DNA from: Microthyrium microscopicum
Taxonomy: Eukaryota > Ascomycota > Dothideomycetes > Microthyriales > Microthyriaceae
DNA length: 64,000 bases
Assembly (NCBI GenBank): GCA_010405405.1
Contig: MU004239.1
Coordinates: forward strand, 1,566,722 to 1,630,721
Direction: 5' to 3'
Positions within the stretch are counted from its first letter, which is position 1. Every line of letters starts with the position of its first letter. The notes below the pieces were generated by a model. It searched no databases and was not told the DNA's origin. It saw only the letters and a list, made by a program, of their open reading frames with translations. The translations under genes and the position numbers were made by a program. Below, piece by piece: positions 1 through 11,898 of this stretch.

Positions 1-1058
1 TGTATTGTTTATCGAATGTAAATACCTGTATATTTCAAGCGTACTCAGGGGTTCTCTCACCGCCATAGCTTTGTTTTTTTTTATCTGATTCATGAACTTT
101 TCTATCCTTATTCACAATGCGTGCTACCGTGTCAATTCCCAAATCTTGGCAATATAGATACACAGACAGACCAGTTTCAAATTTTGGCGATGTGTATACC
201 TCTTTTGGTGCTAGCTTAAATAGCAAAGTTCGCCCCGGACACCATCGACAGGAATGATCTACTCAATATTCGTGTATTTTAGATACAAGAAAAGGATCTG
301 ATTGCAGATTCAACTTGAGCGAACCATAGACTCGTCCGAAAATAAAGTATAAATGGCTTGTTGCTGCAATGAATTGCGTTCAGGCCAATGTGATCCTATA
401 TCAGTCTCGTTTGACACGACAGGATAGAGGCCGATTTCATCACCCTTGTGGCCAGTAGTAAGAGACATAAGAGCCCAGCAGGTGCTCCTGCACGCCTTGA
501 CGAGTGTTATGCCTTGTTTTATAAAGGTAGATTAGACATTGGTTGCAACAGATTGACCAGCTTGGAGGCGATGCCGCATCCTCAACAAAAGAGCAAAATA
601 AACAACGTGCTCCCATCGAATGCGCTATATACCAACGAATTCGAAAGTTATCCAATGCTATCGTCGCTATAGATTTCATTGGGGTTCGTGGTTTTATCGA
701 ACGAAAAACAAAGTCTGTCTTGCTTATTGGATGCGAGGTTGTCAATCGAGTATGATATTGAGCATACCTCGATAGCTTTTCATGAACGTTTATGGCAGGC
801 GCGTCCTAGGACTTCGAAATAGAGCAGATGAGCTCATGATCCATTCGCAGACGAGTTCACTTGGTTCAGAGAATATCAAGAACTGTTCCTTATTAGCTGT
901 GTCTTCGTCAGAATATGTGTGGCTAGCAACTTACCAAACACTCAGAGTGATTTTATGGGCTCGCCAAATGACGAGCCATCTATGTCAGTATGGATCCTCT
1001 TTCGCACAGATTATCAAGCCTGTGCTGATACAATATCCTCAGTGCTGATACAATATCC
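1..1058. other. Left-edge region without a recognised gene
   Basis: No frame in this stretch gives a protein that I recognise, and the open frames present are short and without family resemblance. It is probably 3' flanking sequence of the Y14 gene plus intergenic DNA. A gene running in from beyond the left edge cannot be excluded. Confidence 0.5.
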
Positions 1059-1061
1059 TCA
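1022..1061. repeat. Perfect 20-bp tandem duplication over the Y14 stop codon
   Basis: The 20-mer GTGCTGATACAATATCCTCA occurs twice head to tail, at 1022-1041 and 1042-1061. The right copy contains the Y14 stop codon (TGA on the minus strand, 1059-1061). The left copy therefore lies just downstream of the stop, in the presumed 3' UTR. Confidence 0.9.
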
Positions 1062-1586
1062 AATCTCATCACGATCTCCTCTCTCCCGCTCCGCGCCAGG
1101 ACTTCTACTCCGACTGCGACCTCGTCGACCTCCTCCACCACCAGCCCGACCACCACGATTGCTCCCCTGACCACCTTTGTTTGGCGGCGGACGCACAAAA
1201 GCGAAATCGACGTGAAGTGTTTGATCTAGGAGCTTTTGGTCATGCGCGCCAGCTATGGCGGCTTTGGCCTCGTCTAGTGTCGGATATTCGATGAGCACGT
1301 ATCCCTATTATACCGTGTTAGAACCTTTTTGTGTGCAACAGTTGCGGCATCTTCGTACCTTGACGTAACCGGTTCTTCTGTCGAGATTCATGTGTAGGTT
1401 CTTGATTTCGCCCCATTCGCCAAACAGATCTTGGATGTCTTCCTCAGAGGCTTCTTCGTGGACATTGGACACCATGATAATCCAGCCTTCAATGCTTCGT
1501 ACTGCTACGGCGCCCGCCGCTGTACGTGTGTCGTGGCTGCCAGATTGGGCTGGGCCGGTTGAGTCGACTTCCATTTCGTTGGACAT
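1059..1586 (-). CDS. RBM8A: RNA-binding protein Y14/RBM8A, exon junction complex core
   Basis: Two coding exons on the minus strand, 1586-1359 and 1304-1059, are separated by a 54-nt intron (1358-1305) with donor GTACGA, a CTAAC branch site and an AG acceptor; the product is 157 aa. One RRM spans about residues 34-113, with the RNP2-like strand [17 protein letters not shown] and the RNP1-like RRTGYVKGYVLIEY, which the intron interrupts. The C-terminal tail is Gly/Arg rich with [12 protein letters not shown], as in Y14. In known systems Y14 pairs with Mago in the exon junction complex that is deposited on spliced mRNA in the nucleus. The N-terminus starts at the first in-frame Met (MSNEMEVD). 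The gene is divergent from PIG-P with 396 bp between the start codons. Identification is by sequence resemblance only. Confidence 0.93.
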
Positions 1587-1982
1587 TGTGAAGGTGGTGG
1601 TGCGGTTGAGACTTTGGGTTGGAGGGTTGCGCTTCTTGGCGGCTGTGCTTCTATTTTCTCGTTATTGATTACGAGCCGTTCCTGCTGATGAGAGGATTGT
1701 TATGTGAAATTTTGAGGAGAAGGGTTCAATTGGTAGATGTTGGGTTTGTAGGCAGCCTTGATGTTGTAAATGTGCTGTTCAGAGCTTGAGGTTAGCTGGA
1801 ACGGTTATTATGCCCACTTGCTTCTTTTCAAAACAACCGACCCCACACTCCCAGTCCAGTTCATTAAACAGCCTTGACAGCTCCAAGCTTTTGACAAGGA
1901 CAAGCCAGATCGACAACAATCAAATGAATCATATCGACGGTTCCGCTAACCGACCTATCTTATCATACTGCTAATCGTAATC
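1587..1982. promoter_or_regulatory. Shared divergent promoter of Y14 and PIG-P
   Basis: The 396 bp between the two start codons must hold both promoters and both 5' UTRs. I see no clear TATA box. The PIG-P side (about 1800-1980) is C/A rich, as is common near fungal transcription starts. No specific operator was recognised. Confidence 0.5.
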
Positions 1983-3047
1983 ATGCCGCCTCAAAGTCGG
2001 GGAGAGAGACTCTCTCTCAAAAGTCTCTCCATGCACACTCGCTCAACACCAAACCTGCCAACTCTTCGCGATTTTGGCATGTCCGCCAGTGGAAACACTG
2101 CCAATGCCCAAAGATCAGAGAAATCCGGCGATACCATACTCTCTCCTGTGCCGCAAAGCCCAGACCAGGACGAGAATGGTGATATCCGCAAGGAGATACA
2201 CTACTCTGACGATGAAGAACAAGCGATAGCAGAACAGCGCCACCAATCCAGAGAAGACCCGCCGTCGTTACAACAAAGACGATTCCAAGTCTCACGAAAC
2301 ACCTCCACGAACTTCCTCCAGCCAAGCCCCTCACAACTATTTCCACCGCTTTATGGACGGCCAACAACACCTCTCCCGCCCTCGCCTTCTCTCACATCCC
2401 TACTTCGACCACCATTCAGTACGCATACCAGTCACCATACCACACCCGAATCCAGTGATGTAGAATCTACAGTAGGAGGCAGTACAGTCTCAGCAGTAGA
2501 GAAAAGCGCCCAAACTGCAACCACCGTCCCCCGCGCCGATCCCAAAGTCCCCACGTACGAATACTATGGCTTCGCGCTTTACCTCGCCAGCTCGGCCGCC
2601 TTCCTCATGTATGTGCTATGGGCCTACCTACCTTCACCATTCTTGCATCAACTTGGTATCTACTACTATCCGAATCGATGGTGGGCCCTCGCGGTGCCTG
2701 CTTGGCTAGTCATACTCGTGCTTTATATTTACGTCGCACTCGCCAGCTACAACACTGGCTACATGACGCTTCCCATGCAGAGTATCGAGAACCTGGTGGA
2801 TGATGCAGCGCAGATGGCAGTAGTGGATCGTGAAGGCAAGATTATTCGCCCGAAGAAGTTGTCTCGGTTCGCGGATCAGGCAAGGGTTGGCAAGCACTCA
2901 AGACAGAGCTCGGGTACTGGTATAAAGCTGGGCGGGCCTGTTGGCAAGGACATTGATTGGAAGACGGTGTGGAACGAGGGTACGGACGCAGTACTTGACA
3001 TTCCAATTGGCGGTGTTTGTGAGATTTTATACGGTTCGGAGAGTTAG
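1983..3047 (+). CDS. GPI19: PIG-P / Gpi19, subunit of GPI-GlcNAc transferase
   Basis: This is a single-exon frame of 354 aa. Residues 1 to about 185 are Ser/Pro/Thr rich and probably disordered. From about residue 190 comes the PIG-P domain: YEYYGFALYLASS with a first membrane span, then WWALAVPAWLVILVLYIYVAL as a second span. A soluble tail ends in DIPIGGVCEILYG, typical of the family. PIG-P is a small membrane subunit of the ER complex that transfers GlcNAc from UDP-GlcNAc to phosphatidylinositol, the first step of GPI-anchor synthesis. Yeast Gpi19 is much shorter; long N-terminal extensions are, from memory, common in filamentous fungi. A closer start cannot be excluded, but the upstream frame is open and in the same low-complexity style throughout. 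Confidence 0.88.
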   Translation: MPPQSRGERLSLKSLSMHTRSTPNLPTLRDFGMSASGNTANAQRSEKSGDTILSPVPQSPDQDENGDIRKEIHYSDDEEQAIAEQRHQSREDPPSLQQRRFQVSRNTSTNFLQPSPSQLFPPLYGRPTTPLPPSPSLTSLLRPPFSTHTSHHTTPESSDVESTVGGSTVSAVEKSAQTATTVPRADPKVPTYEYYGFALYLASSAAFLMYVLWAYLPSPFLHQLGIYYYPNRWWALAVPAWLVILVLYIYVALASYNTGYMTLPMQSIENLVDDAAQMAVVDREGKIIRPKKLSRFADQARVGKHSRQSSGTGIKLGGPVGKDIDWKTVWNEGTDAVLDIPIGGVCEILYGSES

Positions 3048-3184
3048 CTTGATACCCCCTTAGCGAATGTGATCAGTTTAGACCAGCGTTGTACGACAAG
3101 ATATGCAAATTGGTTCAAACACTTGCAGTTGGACATAAAATCAGGCTTCCCGCTATAAATTACGAGTAACCCGCTTAGCACCCA

Positions 3185-3227
3185 CTGGACACCTTTCGAG
3201 CTGGACACCTTTCGAGCTGGAAACCTT
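3185..3227. repeat. 16-bp direct repeat, two copies plus a partial third
   Basis: The unit CTGGACACCTTTCGAG lies at 3185-3200 and 3201-3216, followed by a partial, one-mismatch third copy up to about 3227. It lies in the intergenic region upstream of sub2 and just precedes the longer decayed repeat. Confidence 0.85.
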
Positions 3228-3319
3228 ATCGAATGCAATGGTAGAGAACACACTCCATGGGAGGCAGCTCGTATTGGCTGGGTTGAAGCTGCATCCAAGA
3301 TGCATGTGATCAAGAGAAC

Positions 3320-3890
3320 AACTCGCCGGATCGACTGCGCCGGGTGCCATTTCGAAGCGCGATGGTAGATATTGTAGTCGATGGAAGCCAGCCAGTAACT
3401 TAGCTGGCTCAATTGGCTCAATGTAATGTACAAACGACTCTGATCGGCAAGATATTGACGAATCAGTACGCCCAGAGCGAATCGATGTTTTGACCATAAG
3501 ATGCGATGGTAGATATCGTAGTGGATGGCAAACACCGCACTCGATGAGAGCTAGACGGCAACTTTGCCAGTTTGAATAAGCTCAAGCCCACACAATGATA
3601 TCTACAGAACACTCGCCGGGTCAAACGTGCTGAGAGCCAAAGCATCAATGTTAGCTTGTATTTATAGGATGATATGGCAAATGTTGTGGTCGATGGGAGC
3701 ACAATATAAGACACTAAAATCGGCAAGACACTCCTCGTATCGAAGGCGCTGGGAATTATACGATGTGACGACGACCATCGTACTCGATTGGGGCTGGCCA
3801 GTATTGTCTCATTCTGATTGTTTGTCCATGGTAGATAGAATATGACGATTGATGGAAGCGGGCCAGTATTGTCTCACCTCTTGTCATCTC
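3320..3890. repeat. Decayed tandem repeat, about four units of 120-160 bp
   Basis: Two landmarks recur. The first is a block like GATGGTAGATATTGTAGTCGATGG at about 3359, 3503, 3668 and 3826. The second is a block like ACTCGCCGGGTC followed by GCGCTGGG at about 3321, 3457, 3609 and 3730, preceded in two copies by TCGGCAAGA. The landmark spacing is about 120-165 bp. Copies are diverged and contain small indels, so the unit was amplified long ago. It fills much of the PIG-P to sub2 interval; no coding role is apparent. Confidence 0.6.
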
Positions 3891-4059
3891 AAATGCAGAG
3901 GTGAGGCTGAATCTCAAGTCGACCCACCTCATATCTGCAAGACGCTTGGACCTCTAGGCGGCTCGTTCGCAAAGCTCCGCTGGGCCCTAGTCGCTGTTGC
4001 CTTTTCCACCGCATTCCTTCCACAAGCGACCTTTCCCTTTTCTGCTCCTTCCCACTTCA

Positions 4060-4293
4060 ACTGACAACCCTCAACCCTCGTCAGCCTTTCATCAACAACC
4101 ATCCCCCGCCTCACCACGTCCTTCTTCCTCCATCTCTCTCCATCTCCATCTTCTGACCTTTTCTCACTACATTCTCGCGTTCTCAACTGAGCTCTCAGAC
4201 CTTTGTTTGCATTTTCTTCCCTCAAAATCACGCGCGCACTTTACGACGCGACCTTCAACTTCACCCCTCTACAAACAGGTTCAATCTAGCAAA
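4060..4293 (+). promoter_or_regulatory. Pyrimidine-rich promoter/5' UTR of sub2
   Basis: The strand facing sub2 is strongly C/T rich from about 4060 to 4190 (runs such as TTCTTCCTCCATCTCTCTCC). This pattern is usual around transcription starts of highly expressed fungal genes. The start codon context is AGCAAAATGGCC. No TATA box is evident. Confidence 0.5.
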
Positions 4294-6251
4294 ATGGCCA
4301 CTCAAGAGGAGGATCTCATCGACTACTCTGACGACGAGCTTCAAGCACCAGAGTCCACCGCAGCCGCGCCCAAGGCTGATGCCAAGAATGGAGCTGCTGC
4401 CGCGGCTTCTGGAGATGTCAACGCCAAAGGCAGCTACGCTGGTATCCACTCGACTTCATTTGAAGATTTCCTTCTAAAGCCCGAACTCACTCGCGCCATT
4501 ACGGATTGCGGTTTCGAACATCCTTCCGAGGGTTAGTCTTCTATACTCTTCTCACCAAACTCATTTTATCCTCGTCCGTCCATGTCCGCAGTTGGAAAGT
4601 CAAGTCAAAAAGTCAAGTCATCATTTAGAGGCAAACACCTCAAAGGATTCTGTAAAAATCACTCGTCTCTATGCGAGAGTCGTCTTGGAGGATGTTCCAT
4701 CATGGCAGGATTTCAGAAAAAGGACTTCGCGTCCATGGTCATCAAGACCTTTAGCTGGAAAACCCAGTCAAGTGCTTTTTAAGGGCTGGGAGCGAATCAT
4801 CGCAAACCTGGGATCTGGTTGATGACGATGACTGACTGGTATTATGGTGCGGGTGCGACACTATGATTGATCCGAAGTTCCAAAGCTTTCATGAGTACTC
4901 TGCACTGGAAACTCGAGGACAAATCAATTTTGACTAATACTGCGGACTGGATGGACATGCACTATCGATTCTATTTCTGTCCTGCGTAACTTTTCGATCG
5001 AATTCTAACATCCTCGACCCTCTTAGTTCAGCAAAAGGTCATCCCCCAAGCTATTCTCGGCACCGATGTTGTCTGCCAGGCCAAGTCCGGTCTAGGAAAG
5101 ACTGCAGTCTTCGTTCTTGCTAGTCTGCAACAAATCGAACCAGTCCAAGGCGAAACCTCTGTTCTTGTAATGTGTCACACTCGTGAGTTGGCATATCAGA
5201 TCAAGAACGAGTACGCTCGTTTCACCAAGTACATGCCCAATATCAAGACCAGTGTCTTTTACGGTGGTACTCCCATCCAAAAGGACATTGAGATCTTGCA
5301 GAACAAGGAGACTCACCCACATATCATTGTCGGAACTCCCGGTCGTCTCAACGCTCTCGTCCGCGACAAGAAGCTTCGTCTCGGCACTATTCGTCATTTC
5401 ATCCTCGATGAATGCGACAAGATGCTCGACCAAGTTGGTAAGCTTATCGATATCCCAATTATGACATAATACTTACTCCTCCAAGATATGCGTCGGGATG
5501 TTCAAGAAATCTTTCGCAACACCCCTCCACAGAAGCAGGTCATGATGTTCAGCGCCACCCTTTCTGCTGCCACTCGACCAGTGTGCAAGAAGTTCATGCA
5601 GAATCCTCTTGAGCTATATGTCGATGACGATACAAAGTTGACCCTCCACGGTCTTCAACAATATTACATCCGTCTTGGCGAAGATGAAAAGAACCGAAAG
5701 CTGAACGACTTGCTCGACACTCTCGAGTTCAATCAGGTCATCATCTTTGTTCGCAGCACTATGCGATGCACCGAACTTGACAAGCTCCTCCGAGAATGCA
5801 ATTTCCCAAGTATTGCTGTTCACTCTGGGTTGCCTCAAGAAGAACGGTAAGTTGATCACATCTCCCTTTAGGATCCCGCTCACAAGTTGCAGTATCAAGC
5901 GGTACAAGGAGTTCAAGGAGTTCAACAAGCGGATTTGCGTTGCCACCGACGTCTTCGGTCGTGGTATTGATATCGAGAAGATCAATCTCGCTATCAACTA
6001 CGATCTCGCAGGCGACGCCGATTCGTACCTCCATCGTGTTGGTCGTGCCGGGCGTTTTGGTACCAAGGGTCTGAGTATCTCGTTCGTCAGCACCGAAGGT
6101 GACGATGAGGTCCTCAAATCCATCCAACAACGTTTCGAAGTTAAGATTGAGTAAGTTCCGAGTCATTCGCTTGTGAACTTATCAGAACTAATACCTTTGC
6201 AGGGAGTTCCCCGAAGGCGGCGTTGATGCTAAGACCTACATGGCCAACTAG
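4294..6251 (+). CDS. sub2: ATP-dependent RNA helicase Sub2 (UAP56/DDX39)
   Basis: Five exons (4294-4531, 5027-5437, 5486-5846, 5893-6150, 6203-6251) give 438 aa, the normal family length. Visible motifs in order: the Q-motif region [15 protein letters not shown], Walker A AKSGLGKT, the DECD form of the DEAD box (ILDECDKML) diagnostic of this subfamily, SAT in MMFSATLS, the helicase C block [13 protein letters not shown] and [10 protein letters not shown]. The end [12 protein letters not shown] is typical. Sub2 acts in spliceosome assembly and, within TREX, in loading the mRNA exporter in the nucleus. Intron 1 is 495 nt whereas the other three are 46-52 nt. All junctions are GT-AG and keep the conserved frame, for example CATCCTTCCGAGG joining to TTCAGCAA for HPSEVQQ. 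The call is secure at family level. Confidence 0.96.
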
Positions 6252-9200
6252 TGGGTTCCTTGATTTTTGCGAGGAAGTGTGTGGTTCTATATCGGGTTTT
6301 CGTGCATGGAACTACAACAAAAATGATAGGGAATTGATTTCAGTTTGGTTTGTTCTGTCTGATGTGTTCAAGACAGCAATACATTGTGTACTCTACCCTA
6401 GTTCAAGACATTTGCGGCCGAAAATCTAGCTTTTGTGCTTGGAGTCTCCCTTCTTTCCTTACCCTCGTGCTCTAACGTCGATCTCCAGCCAGTTGTGGTC
6501 ATTCAGGTCCTGCTCTAACCTCTAACCAAAAGCTTGAGTATGGACACAAGTGTTGTGTCACCCCAACCACAGTTGTTCTCATAAGAATGAACATCAAGGC
6601 ATTGTGAGCTTGCAGGCTCAAGTTATTAGTCCGCGATTTTTAACGAATAGCTCAGGCATGCCTACGGTCTGATCAAATGCTGATGAGTAGCCTTCTCACA
6701 TCGAGCGTTCTGGAATTTGCACAATTCGTCGATTGCGAAGAAGAATCTAGATAATGTCTGCGAGATATGCTGTGATTGTATCCATTATCATAAGTTTGCG
6801 CATGTCATTTGCTTTGTCCAGCTGATGATGGTCCTGTATGGAATCGCTGGTTCATTGCATATTGGCTTTGTGTACAATCGACCGAATACTATTAGTACCT
6901 CTCGGGACCGTCATTATGGTAGAAAGAGTATCATCTCGAACCGCGGTCGCTAAGCTTTATAGTTAAGGCTAAGTATTTGAAAGAAGAAATAAGCATTGAT
7001 CATGACATGGTCAGGTATGCTCACGATGTGGTGGTTGAGATTGATCAACTCCAAAGAATTGTGATATATCAAGAACTCTAATATCACACCACCACAACCA
7101 CAACACTCCCACAACACTCATTGTCCTATCACCACTTTCTCAATTAGGCCCAAGCTACTCAATATATCAGCAAATCTGCGCCACAGCAGCTCATATTACC
7201 CATGACGTATGATCGCCCTCGTACGTGACATCGCCGCCCTAATCCCAGAGCCGCAATATCACTGGATATACCCTCGCCTCCCAGGGATATCAAGCTCACG
7301 TTGCACTATTTCCTTTCCATATAGCACCTACGCCGCCCATTAACTACAAGCTACCTTGCCTGTGTTTGGTCCAACGCAAAGCAGGTTTTCCCTCGACGCT
7401 AGGTCTCATGTTGGCTCCGAGCATTAACTTGCCTTCTTATAGCTATCCCCATATCCCATCTCTGTCCTCAAGCGCGATATTGCAGCTCGTGTGGAGGATT
7501 TTCGTTCCATAGTCGCATGCTTGCTTCCATGCCGCAAATCATGATAGCTTTTCGGCTTCGACGGAGCACGAGATAGCAGGCCGAATAGGTACCTAGTCAA
7601 GGACTCAAGGACGGAGTATTGGAAGATGGGCACAGGCATTTGAAATTGCTCGCATTACTAACTGACTCGCGTGGTCATCTGGGTATACTGTGCAGGAGAA
7701 AGGTGTCGGATGGCGGCGGATGCTGGACACATCGTGGTATCTTGTGCTAGGGCCCAGAGGGTGTAGTGGTGGTGATGGTTGAACCCTGGGCAGATGGACA
7801 TGCAGGCGCGCTGCGTGCCTGACGATCTTTTTTCAGAGAGCTAGCCCTGTCGTAATTGTGGTGTTATACCTGGGAAGGTGTGGTGTTGAGGGACTGGACA
7901 TTGTGGTTGTGGGGTTTGATATTTAAAGATATGCTCGCCACTCGTAATGGCGGGCACTGGACAATCTATGATTATGAGGTGACATGACTGGTATTTTTGA
8001 ACATGGCTAGTATTGGTAATGTAAGTATGATGCCATGAGTATCGAAATGGACCGATCAAAACACTAGGACTAGTAATGCAGACGAGGTAGCTTTATGGGC
8101 TGGGTCATTATTGAATGGACAGATTGGAGGACCCCATCAGGGCCATCACGCTTGATAGAGTCTTGCGTTTTTTATCCCATCAAGCGCATTAGATTATCAC
8201 AACTTCAATACATTCTACGCCCATAAAGTGTGATGGATGGATTCGAACGCTCGCTTGGAGCTTTGCAGTGATTTGGTCAACCTTTTGAGCATACAATGAA
8301 CCGACGGTATTGAATATGAAAAGCTTGTCAATTCATTGTTTACTTTATTATACGTCTCATTTGCCTGCAAGGAAACAAATGCACCGTGAAGGATATTGAA
8401 GTCGCTCATCGTGCAAGCACCAGAGCTTAAACCTTATGTTGTTCAGTACTATAGGAGTTCTTGAATCAGATATAAACTGTTCGCCACCAAACATTCTTAT
8501 TGATCTGCGAACTATATAGCATGATATTCCTCTCCTCCGTGGAATGCCACACAATTTGAAACTCAATGCAACATTTATGGCAAGTCGAACGGATATAGAA
8601 CTCATTCATTAGTAAATCTTTGAATGCGGCCCGAAAACAGCGAAACAAGGTATGAATATGGAAACAATCTCGCATTACTTCGTAAACACCAAACGTTACT
8701 TCTTTCCTGAATGCTACATTCCTATCATCATGGTAGCAGTAGCCACATTGGCCCTTTTTGACACATATCAATTCTCGCAATATGACAAAGGTGAACTACG
8801 ACCTGATCTATTACGGTTTTGATCTTAGAAGCCATAGATAAAATAGCACAGATACATGTAAGGAGATACCTACTAGACATAGCAGAGAACCCTATTGTGT
8901 ATGTTTACTTCTTCTCTGCAATGCAATTCTCCGAACCCTCACAATGTCCCCATGACCAACTAATGGCAATTGTAAACAAGCATTTGTAACTCCCATTTTT
9001 CGTTGGCGGTTAACAGCCGCTTCGCAACTGGTACCGAGCCTGATAGTGCCTAAATCATAAGCCAATGGCAATAGTAGCTTATGCTTTTCTCAATATTGAT
9101 TCATTGTGGCGCCGAGCACGTTGATGCAGCGATGCTCGAGTAAAACTGGAATGCTTCGAAACTGCCGTAATCAACAACGTACAAAACTTTATCTGTCCTA

Positions 9201-9988
9201 ATGAAGTGATGTTCGGGAGGATTGCATCTCGAGCAATGCTCTTCTGCCCCAGTGGCTCGTTCCCAGGGCCTTTCTTTACGCGAACATTTCAGCGAGCGAA
9301 TGGGTGTTGATATTTGATATCCAGGGCAGCGGCTATCATTTTGACAAACGGGCCGAGAGGCTCTTATATCTTGTTTCGCCACACCCAATGGAACCTGAGG
9401 CCTGGCCTGAATTTCGGGAGTGTCCCGTGCCGAAAAATGCACATGGCATTGAATAGAGCTCTTTGGTCCGTTGTTGGCAAGGCCCCATGAAGATACATGG
9501 AGATAATCAAGAATGTACCTGAACTATCGATTTCCCTTTTAGGCGGTGCGTGGACTTGCATGTCTCGCACGCATTACTGCTTCCGCTGCCGCTGCGAGCA
9601 CCTCTAGCATTGAAGGTTCGGCTCCCCTTGTTTCTAGGTTTGAAAACAAGATTCATTGTTTGTCTTGCACCGACCTATGATCGGCGATGAAACATGGTCT
9701 ATTAATGTCTTGAACTAGCAAACATTGACAACATCAAAGATCAAAGATGGCATTTTGATAGAGAAACGTGCATGCCAAGTTGCAGGACCGGCATTTTGGC
9801 ACAGCCCGTTCAACGGCTCTCAACGCGCCACTTCTCACACGCTTTGACTTGGGCCTCGTAAATCTGAAAGCCATCAGACTTCTTATCGTTGGCGCTATCA
9901 GTAAGGCGTTTGTGGCGAACTGTCAAAACGTGCAAAGGAAAAAGTGAAATTCAGATTCAACCACAACCATGCCATGATCAAAGCTCTA
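6252..9988. other. Gene-poor region downstream of sub2
   Basis: About 3.7 kb in which no frame longer than about 115 codons appears and none resembles a known protein. The first few hundred bases should include the sub2 3' UTR. Base composition is ordinary, unlike the adjacent AT-rich transposon, so this is not an obvious RIP block. I see no tRNA or repeat. Small or non-coding genes cannot be excluded. Confidence 0.5.
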
Positions 9989-10063
9989 CCCATGCCTTGA
10001 TCCAGACATCCCCGCTAGGGGATGCCCACCGTTTATCTCGCCAACTAGCTACACCGCCAAAAT
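9989..10063 (+). repeat. Left terminal inverted repeat of the Fot1-like element
   Basis: Pairs with 11899-11975. The outer 8 bp CCCATGCC match exactly, the next 20 or so bases are diverged and carry a small indel, then the segments CTAGGGGATGCC, TTTATCTCGCCAACTAGCTA and CGCCAAAAT match. Confidence 0.85.
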
Positions 10064-11898
10064 GCTAAGATTAATACTAATTTCTATATACCTTAGTTCT
10101 TTTTAATCCCCTACTTTATATCTTTATATTTATTACTTTATTTTAGTATTTTTATAATAGATAAAGTTTTAAACGCATAGTAATGTAGTAGTTAGACCTT
10201 AAAATCTTTTTATACGTAGGCCTACGGGCTAAATATATAGACCTTTATAGATTGTATTAATAGACGTGCTTTACTATAGGAACGCCTTCTTACTAATATA
10301 TGTCTTAAACTATATAAAAAATAAGTAATATTATTATTTATAAAGAAGCTTTATAACCTTAGAATTAATAGTAATATAGTTATAATCTAAATAATAGCCT
10401 AGTAATAACTTTAGCTTTATTACTATTAGCCCTCTAATCCTAAGCCTCTCCTTCTAGGCTAAAATTAGTTTTGCTACTTTATAATTCGTTTTTATAACGA
10501 ATTATAACTTTAAACTAATAATCTAAAAGAATTAGATAGAGCTATAGCTAAGGATCCTAAGGAGATTAAAAAATAGTTTAATGATCTTAAAGGAAAGTTT
10601 AAAAGGCTTAGAATTTAACCTAAAGACCTCTAGAATATTAATAAAGATAGATTTAGGCTTAGGATTAGTAGCAAAGAAAAGGTTGTTATTTTTATTAGTA
10701 AAAGTAAGAATAAGAAGAAGAAGAAAAAGAGATAAAGAATTATAGCTATAAAGGATTTAAAGTAAGAACTTATTACTATAGTAGAGTATATAAGTACTAC
10801 TAGTAATTATATTCCTTTATAAGTAATTTTATTATTAAAATTTAGCAAAGTATAAGAAGATTAAGTTTAAAAGATATCTATTCTTAATAATTAGTATATT
10901 AATACTTCTAATTCTACTTATATAAATAATAAGATCTTTCTTAGTTAAATAAAATACTTTAATAAAGCTATAAAGACGTTTTAAAAGGGTGAATTTAGGC
11001 TCTTAATAATTAATGGTTACAAGAGTTAATAAATGAAGAACTTTCTTACCTTTTACTTTAATAATAAGATAATTTCTTATTTTTTAATTTTTTATACCTC
11101 TTAGATTCTTTAACTAATAGACGTTGTAGTATTTTAGCCTTATAAATATTAGTATAGAAAGGCTATTAATAATCTAGCTTAAAAAGGAATTTTAAACCTT
11201 AATAAAATTAACTTTTTAGATTAGATTAGTAAGATCTGCTATAAAATAATAAAGTCTAGCATAATTAAGAAAGGCTTTAAAGACTTAGGGATTTAGCCTT
11301 TTAATTCGTTAATAATCCTTAACGATTTAGTAGAAGAAAAGATAAAGGAAGAGAAATTGGCTAGTATTAGTTCTTTATAGAGGAGATATTTTTAATACTA
11401 AGGATAAAGTAAGATATTAATTAAATTTAAGAGGGTATTTAGCTAGAACTAGTCTATCCTTATAAAGCTTTTATTAAGTATATAAAAGCTTTAAATATTA
11501 CCTTCTCTTAATATTAAATATATAACCTTTAAATTAGTAAGATAATAGTAGCTTATATTTAGAAGGCTAAATTATAGTCCTCTAAGAGGTTTATTAATGC
11601 GCTTATTAGTAAGCCTTATAAAACATAAGTTAAATGACTTTATGAAGTAGTTTAAAATTAAGTAGATAAAGAATAGGTAAAGATACAACGTAAATAAGTA
11701 AAGGAAGCTAAAAAGGCTATCCTTTTAGTAGGTATTAAATATATAGAGCCTATAGTAATATTACTACTATAGGATTTATAATTTAGTAATAGGATTAGAC
11801 TTAATATATATTTTTAACTAGATATTTAATAAAAAATATAAATACTTTATTTTTAGCTATGTAGTAGTATATTTTAGTGTACCTATATTTCTCTTGGT

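Noticed and set aside
3044-3535. 163-codon minus frame
   Set aside because: It covers the decayed tandem repeat, and its protein simply mirrors the repeat; no known domain.
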